64,000 bases of DNA from Kribbella sp. ALI-6-A (GCF_001984195.1 NZ_MTQN01000012.1:930001-994000); one strand, 5' to 3'. Positions 1-8,287 are shown, counted from the first letter of the stretch. Program-made: numbers and translations. The notes: a model not told the origin generated them from the sequence alone.

Positions 1-1
1 C

Positions 2-481
2 CACCGGCCGGACCCGAAGACGCCGTACGAGGACTCGGTCGGCGCGATCCGCGATCTGCTGGATGCCGGCAAGATCCGGATGGCCGGTATCTCGAACGCG
101 AACCCCGAGCAGATCAAGCTGGCAGGACAGATCCTCGGCGGCCGGCTGGTCTCGGTGCAGAACCAGTTCTCGCCGGCGTTCCGGTCCAGCGAGCCGGAGC
201 TCGAGCTGTGCGACGAGCTCGGCATCGCGTTCCTGCCGTGGTCGCCGCTCGGCGGCATCTCGAACGCGTCGGATCTCGGCGAGAAGCACCCGGCGTTCCA
301 CCGGATCGCCGGCGAGCTCGGGGTGAGCCCGCAGCAGGTGACGCTGGCGTGGATGCTGGCGAAGTCCGAGCAGGTGATCCCGATTCCGGGGTCGAGCCGT
401 CCGGAGACGATCCGCGACTCCTACGCCGCGGTCGAGCTGGAGCTGACCGCCGAGCAGGTGGCCGCGCTCGACGCGGCCTGA
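2..481 (+). CDS. Aldo/keto reductase, C-terminal part (5' end outside window)
   Basis: The reading frame is open from the left edge of the window, so the start and the N-terminal half with the catalytic Asp/Tyr/Lys are missing. The visible 159 residues match the C-terminal half of the NADPH-dependent aldo/keto reductase (TIM-barrel) family: the stretch KIRMAGISNAN, the strand VSVQNQFSP, then FLPWSPLGG, and the cofactor-binding end with IPIPGSSRPETI. These enzymes reduce aldehydes or ketones in the cytoplasm; the substrate cannot be read from this fragment. It ends 63 bases before a TPR protein on the same strand. I am confident of the family and not of the substrate. Confidence 0.9.
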   Translation, partial: HRPDPKTPYEDSVGAIRDLLDAGKIRMAGISNANPEQIKLAGQILGGRLVSVQNQFSPAFRSSEPELELCDELGIAFLPWSPLGGISNASDLGEKHPAFHRIAGELGVSPQQVTLAWMLAKSEQVIPIPGSSRPETIRDSYAAVELELTAEQVAALDAA

Positions 482-544
482 GCCCGGAATACCGCCTTAC
501 GGCGGGGCGTTGCGGCTGGCACAACCGATGCCGGAGGTGACCAG

Positions 545-889
545 ATGGAGGACATGCGGGCCCTGAGCTACGGGCTGGGACGGCAGTACTTCGACGAGAA
601 GGACTACCGCAGCGCGATCAAGGCTCTCAAGCCGGTCGTCGAGGAGACGCCGGAGGACGTGGGGACGCGGCTGCTGCTCGCGCGGGCCTACTACCACTCC
701 GCTCTGCTCAAGCCGGCCGAGGAGCACCTGAGCGAGGTCCTGACCCGCCAACCGACCGATTACTACGCGCACCTGATGATGGCGCGCACGCTCGAACGGC
801 AGTCGCGGGCCGAGGAAGCCGTCAAGCACCGCCGGATCGCGGCGGCGCTGACAGGCGACGAGAGTCACCTCGAACCGCACCGGATCTGA
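545..889 (+). CDS. Small TPR-repeat protein
   Basis: This 114-residue protein consists almost entirely of tetratricopeptide-type helix pairs. YGLGRQYFDEKDYRSAIKAL and the following VGTRLLLARAYYHSALLKPAEEHL repeat the TPR pattern (small residues at positions 8 and 20, Tyr/Ala spacing), giving about three repeats between residues 8 and 105. No signal peptide or membrane segment is seen, so it is probably a cytoplasmic protein-protein interaction module. The start at 545 is supported by GGAGGTGA ending a few bases upstream. It is followed by a strong bidirectional hairpin that also ends the convergent gene. Its partner is unknown. Confidence 0.85.
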   Translation: MEDMRALSYGLGRQYFDEKDYRSAIKALKPVVEETPEDVGTRLLLARAYYHSALLKPAEEHLSEVLTRQPTDYYAHLMMARTLERQSRAEEAVKHRRIAAALTGDESHLEPHRI

Positions 890-899
890 CCGCGCGCCA

Positions 900-931
900 G
901 GCGGCCCGGACTCCTCGGAGTCCGGGCCGCC
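900..931. terminator. Bidirectional hairpin terminator
   Basis: A perfect 15-bp stem (GGCGGCCCGGACTCC) with a 2-base loop lies between two converging genes, 10 bases after the TPR gene and 10 bases after the stop of the minus-strand beta-helix gene. There is no long U run, which is usual for high-GC actinobacteria. Confidence 0.85.
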
Positions 932-941
932 TTCGCGTTGC

Positions 942-2594
942 TCAGCGGCGGCGTTGCGCGGCGTACAGATCCGGTACGGCGGGGCGCCGGCCGAGCAGGA
1001 ACGTGCCGTTTTCCAGGTCGCCCTGGAAGTCGCGGGGCAGGCCGCTCGGGTCCGACGTGAGTCCTTGCAGCCCGACGGCGATGCTGCGCGGGCCGACGTC
1101 GGCGAGCTGGATCGCGTACGGGTTGCCGCTGGTGACCCGGACGTTCCAGTGCGCGATCCGGGCGCCGAACAGCGGGCCGGAGGCCGCCGATCCGCCGACG
1201 CGGCCGTTGTTCACCAGCGTGATGTCGGTCCGCGCGTTCTCGAACGGCATCGCCCGGTGGGTGTCGAACGTGCCCTCGGCCATCCGCCCCCGGCGCCACA
1301 CGTTGCCCGCCGAGAGCCCTTCGAGGTTGAGCCCGTGATGCAACGCGCCGGCCGGCAGCGGCACGGTGAACGCCTCGATCTCGAACCCGTCGACCAGGTT
1401 GTCGTGCGACTGCATCCGGCAGGCGAAGCTGTGGTGCGCCGACCGGCCGCCGACCACGACATCGGTCAGCGTCACCGCCTTCGTCGTGGTGAAGCCGAAG
1501 CCCAGGTCGCAGTTCTCCACCCGGACGTCGTCGGCCCAGCAGTCGTGCACGGCCTGGAAGCACAGGCCGTTCGCGCCGGGATGCCGGTTGTGGATGGTCA
1601 TCGGCTTCAGCTCGTTGCGGATCGTCAACGACTCGACGCCGACGTCGTGCACGGTCGGCCCGATCTCCCGCAGCCGTGACGGCCAGCTCGGGCGCAGGTC
1701 GTACCGCAGCGGCTGGGCCAGGCGGACCAGGCGCTCGCCGAGCACGGCTTCGATGCGGACCGGCCACTGCAGCGTCGCGTACTGGATGTACTGACCGGAC
1801 GAGCCGGTGGTGAGCTGCGGAGCCTTCACCGGCCAGTCGTAGTCCCGTGTCCCGGGAACGTCGCCCGCCAGATGCCGCAGTACGCCGGCGTCGGCCGGGT
1901 TGTCGGTCTCCAGTACGACGAGGTCGCCCGCGCGCAGGTTGCTGGTGTCGGAAACGAGCAGCGTGCGCTGACCGCGAGACGCCGCTCCGACCTCGGCCAA
2001 AGTGTCGCCGAGCAGCCAGCCCTCGGAGGCGGCGAAGTCCTCGGCCTCCGACTTGGCCTTGCGTTCCGGCGCGATCACCCAGATCTGGCCGCCGGTCCAG
2101 GACCAGCGGCTCTGCAGACTCGGCTGGAGGTTCGGCCGGTAGCTCTGCTCCAGCGGCCGGGTGAAGTGCAGGATCGTGCGGTCCCGGCCGGAGCCCTTCA
2201 GGACGACGTTCGACCAGTGCATCCAGACGGGCGAGTCGAGGCGGTAGACGCCCGGCGGGACGAGGACGGTGCCGCCACCGTGCGTACCGGCGTACTGGAC
2301 GGCGGCGTTGAAGGCGGGGGCCGCGTCGGTGGCGCTGCCGGGGCGGACGCCGAAGTCCGTGACGCGAGCGATCGTGCGTGGTGCTCGGGGGCGTTCGCCT
2401 CCGCGGTAGCCGGCGTGGGAGATGTCGGGGATCAGTGGGTGCGCGCCGGGGGCTTCGGCCCACTCGGCGATCAGGTCGGTCGAGGCGTCGCGGGGTCCCG
2501 CGCTCTGGACGGCCCGAGCGGGAGCGGCGCTGATCAGACCAGCGGCGGGGATCGCGGCGGCGCTGCCGAGCAGGAGGCGACGGGAAAGCGGCAT
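942..2594 (-). CDS. Tat-exported right-handed beta-helix (pectate lyase-like) protein
   Basis: The 550-residue product begins MPLSRRLLLGSAAAIPAAG, a twin-arginine signal with cleavage likely after the Ala-rich stretch near residue 29, so it is probably exported folded. After it comes the pectate-lyase-superfamily domain: TDFGVRPGSATDAAPAFNAAV followed by GGGTVLVPPGVYRL (about residues 70-115) is the usual N-terminal turn of GH28-like/beta-helix polysaccharide enzymes. The rest has the short repeating strands of a parallel beta-helix. The start at 2594 is chosen because GAGGAG sits 8 bases upstream and the signal peptide begins there, although the frame is open further 5'. Substrate is unknown; a plant polysaccharide is plausible given the rhamnosidase elsewhere in the window. 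Confidence 0.8.
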   Translation of the reverse strand: MPLSRRLLLGSAAAIPAAGLISAAPARAVQSAGPRDASTDLIAEWAEAPGAHPLIPDISHAGYRGGERPRAPRTIARVTDFGVRPGSATDAAPAFNAAVQYAGTHGGGTVLVPPGVYRLDSPVWMHWSNVVLKGSGRDRTILHFTRPLEQSYRPNLQPSLQSRWSWTGGQIWVIAPERKAKSEAEDFAASEGWLLGDTLAEVGAASRGQRTLLVSDTSNLRAGDLVVLETDNPADAGVLRHLAGDVPGTRDYDWPVKAPQLTTGSSGQYIQYATLQWPVRIEAVLGERLVRLAQPLRYDLRPSWPSRLREIGPTVHDVGVESLTIRNELKPMTIHNRHPGANGLCFQAVHDCWADDVRVENCDLGFGFTTTKAVTLTDVVVGGRSAHHSFACRMQSHDNLVDGFEIEAFTVPLPAGALHHGLNLEGLSAGNVWRRGRMAEGTFDTHRAMPFENARTDITLVNNGRVGGSAASGPLFGARIAHWNVRVTSGNPYAIQLADVGPRSIAVGLQGLTSDPSGLPRDFQGDLENGTFLLGRRPAVPDLYAAQRRR

Positions 2595-2716
2595 GGGCGG
2601 ACTCCTCGGGGCGGTGAGGTTTCGCAGGGCGGGACTCAGTTTCACCGGGCGGACCGAGCCACACAAGAGGTCGAGATGGAATGCTGGTTCCGGAACTGGC
2701 GTTATGCCCGCCGAGA

Positions 2717-2734
2717 TAGTTTAATAATGAACTA
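2717..2734. promoter_or_regulatory. Imperfect palindrome, candidate MarR-type operator
   Basis: The A+T-rich sequence TAGTTTAATAATGAACTA has 5-bp outer arms (TAGTT/AACTA) and 14 of 18 symmetric positions. It lies 20 bases before the LLM gene in the divergent region shared with the exported beta-helix gene. Shape and size fit a MarR-family site, but no regulator gene is adjacent. Confidence 0.4.
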
Positions 2735-2754
2735 CCAATCCCTGAGGAGGGCAG

Positions 2755-3888
2755 ATGCAGTTCGGCATCTTCAGTGTCAGCGACGTGACGCAGGACCCGA
2801 CCACCGGGCACACCGTCTCCGAGGCCGAGCGGATCAAGGCGATGGTGACGATCGCGTTGAAGGCCGAGGAGGTCGGGCTGGACGTGTTCGCCAGTGGTGA
2901 GCACCACAACCCGCCGTTCGTGGCCTCGTCACCGACCACCATGCTCGGGTACATCGCGGCGCGGACGTCGAAGCTGATCCTGTCCACCTCGACCACGCTG
3001 ATCACCACCAACGACCCGGTGAAGATTGCCGAGGACTACGCGATGCTGCAGCACCTGGCCGACGGCCGGGTGGACCTGATGATGGGTCGCGGCAACACCG
3101 GACCGGTCTACCCGTGGTTCGGCCAGGACATCCGTAACGGCATCCAGCTCGCGGTCGAGAACTACGCCCTGCTGCGCCGGTTGTGGCGCGAGGACGTGGT
3201 CGACTGGGAGGGCAACTTCCGGACGCCGCTGCAGGGCTTCACCGCGACCCCGCGGCCGCTGGACGGCGTACCGCCGTTCGTCTGGCACGGCTCGATCCGC
3301 TCGCCGGAGATCGCGGAGCAGGCGGCGTACTACGGTGACGGCTTCTTCCACAACAACATCTTCTGGCCGGCCTCGCACACCAAGCAGATGATCGACCTGT
3401 ACCGGCGTCGGTTCGAGCACTACGGGCACGGCGCCGCGGACCAGGCGATCGTCGGGCTCGGCGGCCAGGTCTTCATGCGGAAGAACTCGCAGGACGCGGT
3501 GCGCGAGTTCCGGCCGTACTTCGACAACGCGCCGGTCTACGGGCACGGGCCCTCGCTGGAGGACTTCACCCGCGAGACGCCGCTGACCGTCGGCAGCCCG
3601 CAGGAAGTGATCGAGCGGACGCTGGGCTTCCGGGAGCAGTTCGGCGACTACCAGCGGCAGCTGTTCCTGATGGACCACGCCGGTCTGCCGTTGAAGACGG
3701 TGCTGGAGCAGCTGGACATCCTGGGCGAGGAGGTCGTTCCGGTCCTGCGCAAGGAGTTCGCGGCGCTGAAGCCGGCCCACGTGCCGGACGCCCCGACGCA
3801 CGAGTCGCTGAAGGCCGCGGCCGAGCGGGCGCAGTCGATGGAGTCCCTGAGCACGCCGGAGTCGGTTGTCGAGGAGGTCAAGCGATGA
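2755..3888 (+). CDS. LLM-class flavin-dependent monooxygenase (CE1758 family)
   Basis: This 377-residue protein has the luciferase-like monooxygenase TIM barrel. It opens MQFGIFSVSDVTQDPTTG, has the ASGEHHNPPF loop near residue 45, and VDLMMGRGNTGPVYPWFG near residue 105. Sequence and gene order match the CE1758 family (TIGR04036), which occurs with a dedicated FMN reductase. The partner here overlaps its stop by four bases (ATGA), so the two are translationally coupled. The pair presumably forms a two-component flavin oxygenase, with the neighbour supplying reduced FMN. The natural substrate is not known. A GAGGAGGG ribosome site precedes the start. Regulation by the palindrome just upstream is plausible. 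Confidence 0.9.
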   Translation: MQFGIFSVSDVTQDPTTGHTVSEAERIKAMVTIALKAEEVGLDVFASGEHHNPPFVASSPTTMLGYIAARTSKLILSTSTTLITTNDPVKIAEDYAMLQHLADGRVDLMMGRGNTGPVYPWFGQDIRNGIQLAVENYALLRRLWREDVVDWEGNFRTPLQGFTATPRPLDGVPPFVWHGSIRSPEIAEQAAYYGDGFFHNNIFWPASHTKQMIDLYRRRFEHYGHGAADQAIVGLGGQVFMRKNSQDAVREFRPYFDNAPVYGHGPSLEDFTRETPLTVGSPQEVIERTLGFREQFGDYQRQLFLMDHAGLPLKTVLEQLDILGEEVVPVLRKEFAALKPAHVPDAPTHESLKAAAERAQSMESLSTPESVVEEVKR

Positions 3889-4499
3889 CTTCGACCCCAG
3901 AGCGCACGATCGCGGTGGTGACGGCCGGTCTGACCACGCCGTCGTCCACCCGGCTGCTCGCCGACCAGCTCGCCGCCGCCGTCCGGGACACCCTGGACGG
4001 TCGCGGCGTGCCGCGCCGGATCGTGGTCGTCGAGCTGCGCGACCACGCGCACGACCTGACCAACAACCTGCTCACCGGGTTTCCGTCCGAGGCGCTGCGT
4101 GAGGTGCTGGAGACCGTGGTTTCCGCCGACGCGTTGATCGCGGTCACGCCGACGTTCAGCGCGTCGTACAACGGGCTGTTCAAGATGTTCTTCGACGTGC
4201 TCGACGACAAGGCGCTGGTCGGCAAGCCGGTGCTGATCGCGGCGACCGGTGGGACCGAGCGGCACTCGCTCGTGCTCGAGTACGCGATGCGCCCGCTGTT
4301 CGCCTACCTGCAGGCGGTCGTCGTACCGACGGCCGTGTACGCCGCGTCGTCGGACTGGGGACCGCACGCGAACGCGCTGCGCACCCGGGTGGAGCGGGCC
4401 GCGACCGAGCTCGTCGATCTGCTGACCAACCAGCCGGCCAGGGCCGCGGTGGATCCCTTCGAGAACCCCACGCCGTTCGAGAACCTGCTGAACGGCTGA
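3885..4499 (+). CDS. NAD(P)H-dependent FMN reductase partner of LLM oxygenase (CE1759 family)
   Basis: The 204-residue product has the flavodoxin-like NADPH-dependent FMN reductase fold. It starts TIAVVTAGLTTPSSTRLLAD (phosphate-binding loop after the first strand), has ALIAVTPTFSASYNGLFKMF around residue 85, and KPVLIAATGGTERHSL near residue 115. It corresponds to the LLM-partnered FMN reductase family (TIGR04037). The start overlaps the oxygenase stop by 4 bases, so the two should be made in equal amounts. Its role is to supply reduced FMN. A hairpin follows at 4539-4559. Confidence 0.88.
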   Translation: MTSTPERTIAVVTAGLTTPSSTRLLADQLAAAVRDTLDGRGVPRRIVVVELRDHAHDLTNNLLTGFPSEALREVLETVVSADALIAVTPTFSASYNGLFKMFFDVLDDKALVGKPVLIAATGGTERHSLVLEYAMRPLFAYLQAVVVPTAVYAASSDWGPHANALRTRVERAATELVDLLTNQPARAAVDPFENPTPFENLLNG

Positions 4500-4538
4500 A
4501 ATGTCGAGAGCCGGGGACCGGCCTCGATGTAGCGTCGG

Positions 4539-4559
4539 GAGGGCCGAACGGCGGCCCTC
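4539..4559 (+). terminator. Hairpin after the flavin pair
   Basis: GAGGGCCG and CGGCCCTC form an 8-bp perfect stem around AACGG. It lies 40 bases after the FMN reductase stop and 19 bases before the next start, so it may end the first unit or shape the leader of the next gene. Confidence 0.5.
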
Positions 4560-4577
4560 GGACGTTGGGAACCGAAG

Positions 4578-4964
4578 ATGAAGTACGTCGTACTGATCTA
4601 CTCCAGCCCGCAGCCGTGGGGACACCCGACCGGCGACTACGTACCCGAGCACCAGGCGCTGCCGCCGGCCGAGCGCAAGCGCCTGAACTCGGCGTTCGAG
4701 GATTTGCTCGGCGAGCTGCAGGCCAACGGCGAACTGGTCGGCGGCGAGGCACTCGGCGATCCCGCCAAGTCGCGGCTCTACCGCTGGACCTCCGGCCGCC
4801 CGGTCGTCACCGACGGGCCGTACTCGGAGTCCAAGGAACACCTCGCCGGGCTCTTCATGATCGACGTCGAGACGCAGGAACGGGCCGACCTCGTGGGCCG
4901 GACGTTCGCGGGGCCCGGCGAGACCGTCGAGGTGCGGCCGATCCACGTCTTCGACAACGCCTGA
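4578..4964 (+). CDS. YCII-related (DGPF-type) protein
   Basis: The 128-residue protein carries the DGPF signature VTDGPYSESKEHLAGLFMID around residues 75-95, with the ferredoxin-like YCII fold start MKYVVLIYSSPQPWG. Members of this group often occur with ECF sigma factors of the SigJ/ECF41-like kind; no such gene is present here. Function is unproven for the family. The start is taken at 4578, with GGGA about 10 bases upstream. It lies between the flavin pair and the FkbM methyltransferase on the same strand. Confidence 0.85.
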   Translation: MKYVVLIYSSPQPWGHPTGDYVPEHQALPPAERKRLNSAFEDLLGELQANGELVGGEALGDPAKSRLYRWTSGRPVVTDGPYSESKEHLAGLFMIDVETQERADLVGRTFAGPGETVEVRPIHVFDNA

Positions 4965-4997
4965 GCCTTCGCGGGGATTGACGGCGGGTACCTGCGG

Positions 4998-5939
4998 ATG
5001 GTGGATGTGCGGGACGGGCGCATCGGGCGTCTGGCGTGGCGGTTGCCGTACCTGGCCGAGCGGGTCGGGGACGGCGCCGCGCGCCGGGTCGCGCATCTCG
5101 TCGGGCGGGTCGAAGGGGCTCGGCCGGGTGGGGTGCAGCGGGTGGCGCTGCGGGTTTCACCGCGGCTGGCCCAGCAGAATCCCGGGCTGACGAAGATCTC
5201 GCCGGACTGGGCGGTCGACGAGGTCGACGTACGGCGGCAGGGCGTGCGGCTCCGGCTCGATCTGCGGGACAACCTGCAGGCGGTGCTGTACTACGCGGGC
5301 CGATACGAACCGGCGACTGCTCGGTTTCTTGCCGGCGAGTTGCGGGCGGGAGACGTGTTCCTGGACGTCGGCGCCAACATCGGGGTTCACACGCTCGGCG
5401 CGGCGCTGCGGATGCGCGACCTGAGCTCCGGCCGGGTCATCGCGTTCGAACCGGCCGACGACGCGCTCGCCAAGCTCCAGCAAGCCGCCGAACGCAACGG
5501 CCTGGGCGAGCTGATCGAGACCGTGCAGGCCGCGCTCGGTGATTCCACTCGGGACGCCGTCTTGCGCGCCGACAGCCGGTACGACGTCGCGGACACCGGC
5601 GTACGCTCGCTGGTCGGCGACGGCGAGGTCGTCCAGCAAGTCCCGGTCGTGCGCCTCGACGACTGGAGCCGGGCGCATGACTTGACCCGGCTCGACGTGA
5701 TGAAGCTCGACGTCGAGGGCTCGGAACTCGCCGTCCTGCGGGGCGCCGCGCACACGATGACCCGGCTGCGGCCGCGCGCCGTACTGGTGGAGGACAAGCG
5801 GGAGGACCAGCGGCGCGAGCTGTACGCCGTACTGGATCGGCTCGGGTATCGGCCGCACGGGCAACTGCTCGACCACAACCGGCTGTTCCGTCGCGACCGC
5901 TCCCCCGAGCCGACACCGCAGGGTCACGCCGGCGGGTAG
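4998..5939 (+). CDS. FkbM-family SAM-dependent methyltransferase
   Basis: The 313-residue product shows the FkbM domain: DVFLDVGANIGVHTLGAAL near residues 115-135 (motif I, SAM binding), VIAFEPADDALAKL (acidic motif II), and LDVMKLDVEGSELAVLRGA near residue 235, which is typical of this family. FkbM-type enzymes O-methylate sugars or polyketide hydroxyls. The N-terminal about 60 residues are Arg-rich and may be over-extended. The end overlaps by 16 bases the end of a small membrane protein gene on the other strand. No sugar cluster lies nearby, so the substrate is open. Confidence 0.85.
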   Translation: MVDVRDGRIGRLAWRLPYLAERVGDGAARRVAHLVGRVEGARPGGVQRVALRVSPRLAQQNPGLTKISPDWAVDEVDVRRQGVRLRLDLRDNLQAVLYYAGRYEPATARFLAGELRAGDVFLDVGANIGVHTLGAALRMRDLSSGRVIAFEPADDALAKLQQAAERNGLGELIETVQAALGDSTRDAVLRADSRYDVADTGVRSLVGDGEVVQQVPVVRLDDWSRAHDLTRLDVMKLDVEGSELAVLRGAAHTMTRLRPRAVLVEDKREDQRRELYAVLDRLGYRPHGQLLDHNRLFRRDRSPEPTPQGHAGG

Positions 5940-6208
5940 GCGGCCAGTGCGCGGGCTCGCTGGTTCGGTTCGTCGGCGAGGGCTTGGAGCTTCGTGCGGT
6001 AGCGGGTTTTCTGGTAGTAGTCGTCGCCGACGCGGACGTGCAGGGTCCAGCCGGCGTGGCGGACGAAGCGATAGAACAGGTGGATGACGAGGCCGACGAG
6101 CACGAAGATCGGCATCAGGAGGCAGCCGTTCCCGTCGCCGTCGACCCCGACGTCCACGTCGAAGAAGCCGGTGCGTTCGACGGACGTGCGCACTTCGGGA
6201 TCGCTCAC
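5924..6208 (-). CDS. Small single-pass membrane protein
   Basis: The 94-residue product has one clear hydrophobic segment (CLLMPIFVLVGLVIHLFYRF, about residues 29-48) followed by a polar tail. The GTG start at 6208 overlaps the stop of the upstream SDR gene as GTGA, so translation is likely coupled to it. A longer frame exists upstream but would run back through the SDR gene. No family is recognised. Its 3' end overlaps the convergent FkbM gene by 16 bases. Confidence 0.6.
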   Translation of the reverse strand: MSDPEVRTSVERTGFFDVDVGVDGDGNGCLLMPIFVLVGLVIHLFYRFVRHAGWTLHVRVGDDYYQKTRYRTKLQALADEPNQRARALAAYPPA

Positions 6209-6972
6209 GGCATCAGTTGGCCGCCGTTGACCTCGACGATCTGGCCGGTGACGTAGGAGCTCATCGCGTCCGAGGCCAGGTAGAGGATCGTGCCGACGCA
6301 CTCGTGCGGCGTACCGGTGCGGCCCATCGGGATCGTGGCGAGCATGGTCTTCAGCTGCTGCTCGCCGGTGTGGCGGTCGTGGAACGGGGTGCTGATGACG
6401 CCGGGCGAGATCGCGTTGACGCGGATGTTGTCGGGCGCGAGCTCCTTGGCCAGGCCGCGGGTGAAGGTGCTGACGGCACCCTTGCTCGTCGCGTACAGGA
6501 CCGAGCCGCCGCCTCCACCGTTGCGGCCGGCAATCGAGGTGACGTTGACGATCGCGCCGCCGCCCTGCGCGCGGAACACCGGCACGATCCGCCGGCTCAT
6601 CGCGAACACCGACGTCAGGTTGACGTCCAGGATCCGGCGGAACTCCTCGTCCGGTACGTCGGTCACGGCCGTCCGCCGAACCAGGTCACCGGCGTTGTTC
6701 ACCAGTACGTCGATCCGCCCGTGCTTGGCCAGCACCGCGTCGATCAGCTCCCCGGCCGAGTCCGGATCCGCGAGGTCCGCCTGGTGCATCGATGCGACGC
6801 CGCCGGCCGTGTTCACCGCGCTGACCGTGTGCCGAGCGCCGGCCTCGTTGGCGTTGTAGTGCAGCGCGACGGTCGCCCCCGCCTCCGCGAACCCGACGGC
6901 CGCGGCCGCCCCGATTCCGCTGCTGGCGCCGGTGACGAGCACGACCTGGTCGGAGAAGTCGAGAAATCGCAT
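6205..6972 (-). CDS. Short-chain dehydrogenase/reductase (FabG-like)
   Basis: The 255-residue protein is a classical SDR. VLVTGASSGIG lies at residues 11-21, NNAG follows in VDVLVNNAGDLV, the catalytic Ser is in NVTSIAGRNG and Tyr/Lys in LYATSKGAVS, and it ends with YVTGQIVEVNGGQ. It uses NAD(P)(H) to interconvert an alcohol and a ketone; the substrate is unknown. The start at 6972 is chosen because the conserved N-terminus begins there (AGGATGG upstream); the open frame continuing 5' is only Arg/Gly-rich non-coding sequence. It is coupled to a small membrane protein by a GTGA overlap. Confidence 0.9.
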   Translation of the reverse strand: MRFLDFSDQVVLVTGASSGIGAAAAVGFAEAGATVALHYNANEAGARHTVSAVNTAGGVASMHQADLADPDSAGELIDAVLAKHGRIDVLVNNAGDLVRRTAVTDVPDEEFRRILDVNLTSVFAMSRRIVPVFRAQGGGAIVNVTSIAGRNGGGGGSVLYATSKGAVSTFTRGLAKELAPDNIRVNAISPGVISTPFHDRHTGEQQLKTMLATIPMGRTGTPHECVGTILYLASDAMSSYVTGQIVEVNGGQLMP

Positions 6973-7143
6973 GCGCCCATCCTGCAGGACCCGGCCGAGC
7001 ACCACCCACCGACCCGGCGGGCCTCCCGGCCGACGTGGCGGGCCTTTCCCCCGCCCCGGCGGGTCTCGCCGCCGCACGCCCGGTCGTACGCGACGCACGC
7101 GACCCACGCCCGGCGTACACGACCCGGTCCGAGTCCCACCCAA

Positions 7144-7232
7144 GGTCATGGGGCCTCCCGCCCTGGACTGAGGAGAGAGGGAGCGAAGCGACCGAACGAC
7201 GAGGGAAGGGCGGGAGACAAAGCCCCATGACC
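7144..7232. repeat. Large interrupted palindrome in the SDR/GNAT intergenic region
   Basis: GGTCATGGGGC at 7144-7154 is the exact reverse complement of 7222-7232, and CTCCCGCCCT at 7155-7164 that of 7207-7216. This gives 21 paired bases with a 5-base bulge (ACAAA) on the right arm. The 42-base interior is purine-rich and contains GGGAGCGAAGCGACCG. The rest of the 307-base gap holds no gene. It resembles a REP/MITE-like dispersed palindrome, but no second copy is in this window. Confidence 0.6.
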
Positions 7233-7267
7233 ACGCCGAGCCGAAGGCGAGGCCAAAAGCACAGCGG

Positions 7268-7273
7268 TAGCCT
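7268..7273 (+). promoter_or_regulatory. -10 element of a leaderless promoter
   Basis: TAGCCT (TANNNT) ends 6 bases before the ATG at 7280 and no ribosome site is present. This is the usual arrangement of leaderless actinobacterial transcripts. Confidence 0.5.
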
Positions 7274-7279
7274 CAACAG

Positions 7280-7819
7280 ATGGGTTACGACCTTGCGACG
7301 CTCGATCTCCGGCGGTGGCGAGTGGCTGACGCGTTGCGCCTGGCCGCGGCGCACGCGGACCCGGACATGGCCAACCAGGGCGGCATCCGGGACACCGCGA
7401 GCGCCGTCGACTGGATCGGCCGGGTCGCCGACCTGGACAACGGGCACGTGTACGCCGTCGCGGACGCCGACGACCACCCGGTCGGCTGCGTCGCGGTGAC
7501 CAACATCGACCGCCACCAGGTCGGCTGGACCTGGTACTGGACGATCGCGGAGGTCCGCCGCCAGGGAGTCGCCCGCGACGCCCTGCGCGCCCTCGCCGAC
7601 TGGGCCCACCACGACGCCGGCCTGTACCGCCTCGAGCTCGGCCACCGCACCAACAACCCGGCCTCCTGCGGCGTCGCGGCGGGCGCGGGTTTCCTGTACG
7701 AGGGCTTGGAGCGCCAGCGCCTCGCGTACGACGGCGCCCGGTACGACGTCGAGCGTCATGCCCGGCTGGCGACCGACCCGCTCAGCCCGCCGCAGCGGCC
7801 GGTGACGATCAAAAGCTGA
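7280..7819 (+). CDS. GNAT-family N-acetyltransferase
   Basis: The 179-residue protein fits the RimJ/RimL-like acetyltransferases. It has the N-terminal LRRWRVADALRLAAAH, acetyl-CoA-binding strand and loop WYWTIAEVRRQGVARDALRALADWAH (R-x-x-G-x-A variant, about residues 93-118), then RLELGHRTNNPASCGVAAGAGFLYEG, which is the conserved N..S..V....GF end of this subgroup. The acceptor is unknown and could be a protein N-terminus or a small amine. The ATG at 7280 directly follows a TANNNT -10 motif, so the mRNA is probably leaderless. It converges on a small membrane protein gene. Confidence 0.88.
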   Translation: MGYDLATLDLRRWRVADALRLAAAHADPDMANQGGIRDTASAVDWIGRVADLDNGHVYAVADADDHPVGCVAVTNIDRHQVGWTWYWTIAEVRRQGVARDALRALADWAHHDAGLYRLELGHRTNNPASCGVAAGAGFLYEGLERQRLAYDGARYDVERHARLATDPLSPPQRPVTIKS

Positions 7820-7822
7820 CGA

Positions 7823-8218
7823 TCAGGAGTCGGTCGACCCGGCGGCGCCGGTCGCCAGCAGGTGCTCCTTCCGCAGAACCCGGGCGCCGAGCCCGAGCAT
7901 CGCCGTACAGACCAGCAAGAGGGCGACACACCCGACCAGCAGGTACGGCTCGCCGCTCCGCACCACGACCCAGATGATCACGCCGTACGTCACCGCCGTG
8001 AGCGGCACCACGAGCGCCAGCGTGAGGACCAACTGGCGCTTGGTCCAGGCCTGTGGCGGCGACGGCGAGCGGAACTCCTTGACAGCCAGCGCGCCGAAGA
8101 TCACCACCGGAAAGGTCCGGAACACCGCGGTCCCCCACTGCTGCTCGACCAGCGCGGCGATCAGCGGCGCCAGCCCCACCACTGCCACCACCACGAACAC
8201 CCAGCGCTTCGCCGTCAT
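7823..8218 (-). CDS. Membrane protein with about four TM segments
   Basis: The 131-residue product has hydrophobic stretches at about residues 5-23, 35-47, 66-87 and 92-112 (for example WVFVVVAVVGLAPLIAALV and LLVGCVALLLVCTAMLGLG), separated by short charged loops such as KEFRSPSPPQAWTKRQ. The start at 8218 is the ATG at the beginning of the first TM segment; the longer upstream frame runs under the divergent gene. No family is recognised. It is probably an integral inner-membrane protein of unknown role. Confidence 0.75.
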   Translation of the reverse strand: MTAKRWVFVVVAVVGLAPLIAALVEQQWGTAVFRTFPVVIFGALAVKEFRSPSPPQAWTKRQLVLTLALVVPLTAVTYGVIIWVVVRSGEPYLLVGCVALLLVCTAMLGLGARVLRKEHLLATGAAGSTDS

Positions 8219-8287
8219 GCCGGGATCGTAGATGCTCACCGGCAGCGCTGACAGGCGTTGCGGGAGGCGACCGGGCGCCGGAGCCAA

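Noticed and set aside
865..2907. 680-codon minus frame overlapping the beta-helix gene
   Set aside because: It is an Arg/Pro-rich shadow in another frame; the Tat-signal protein in the frame ending at 942 has clear family motifs.
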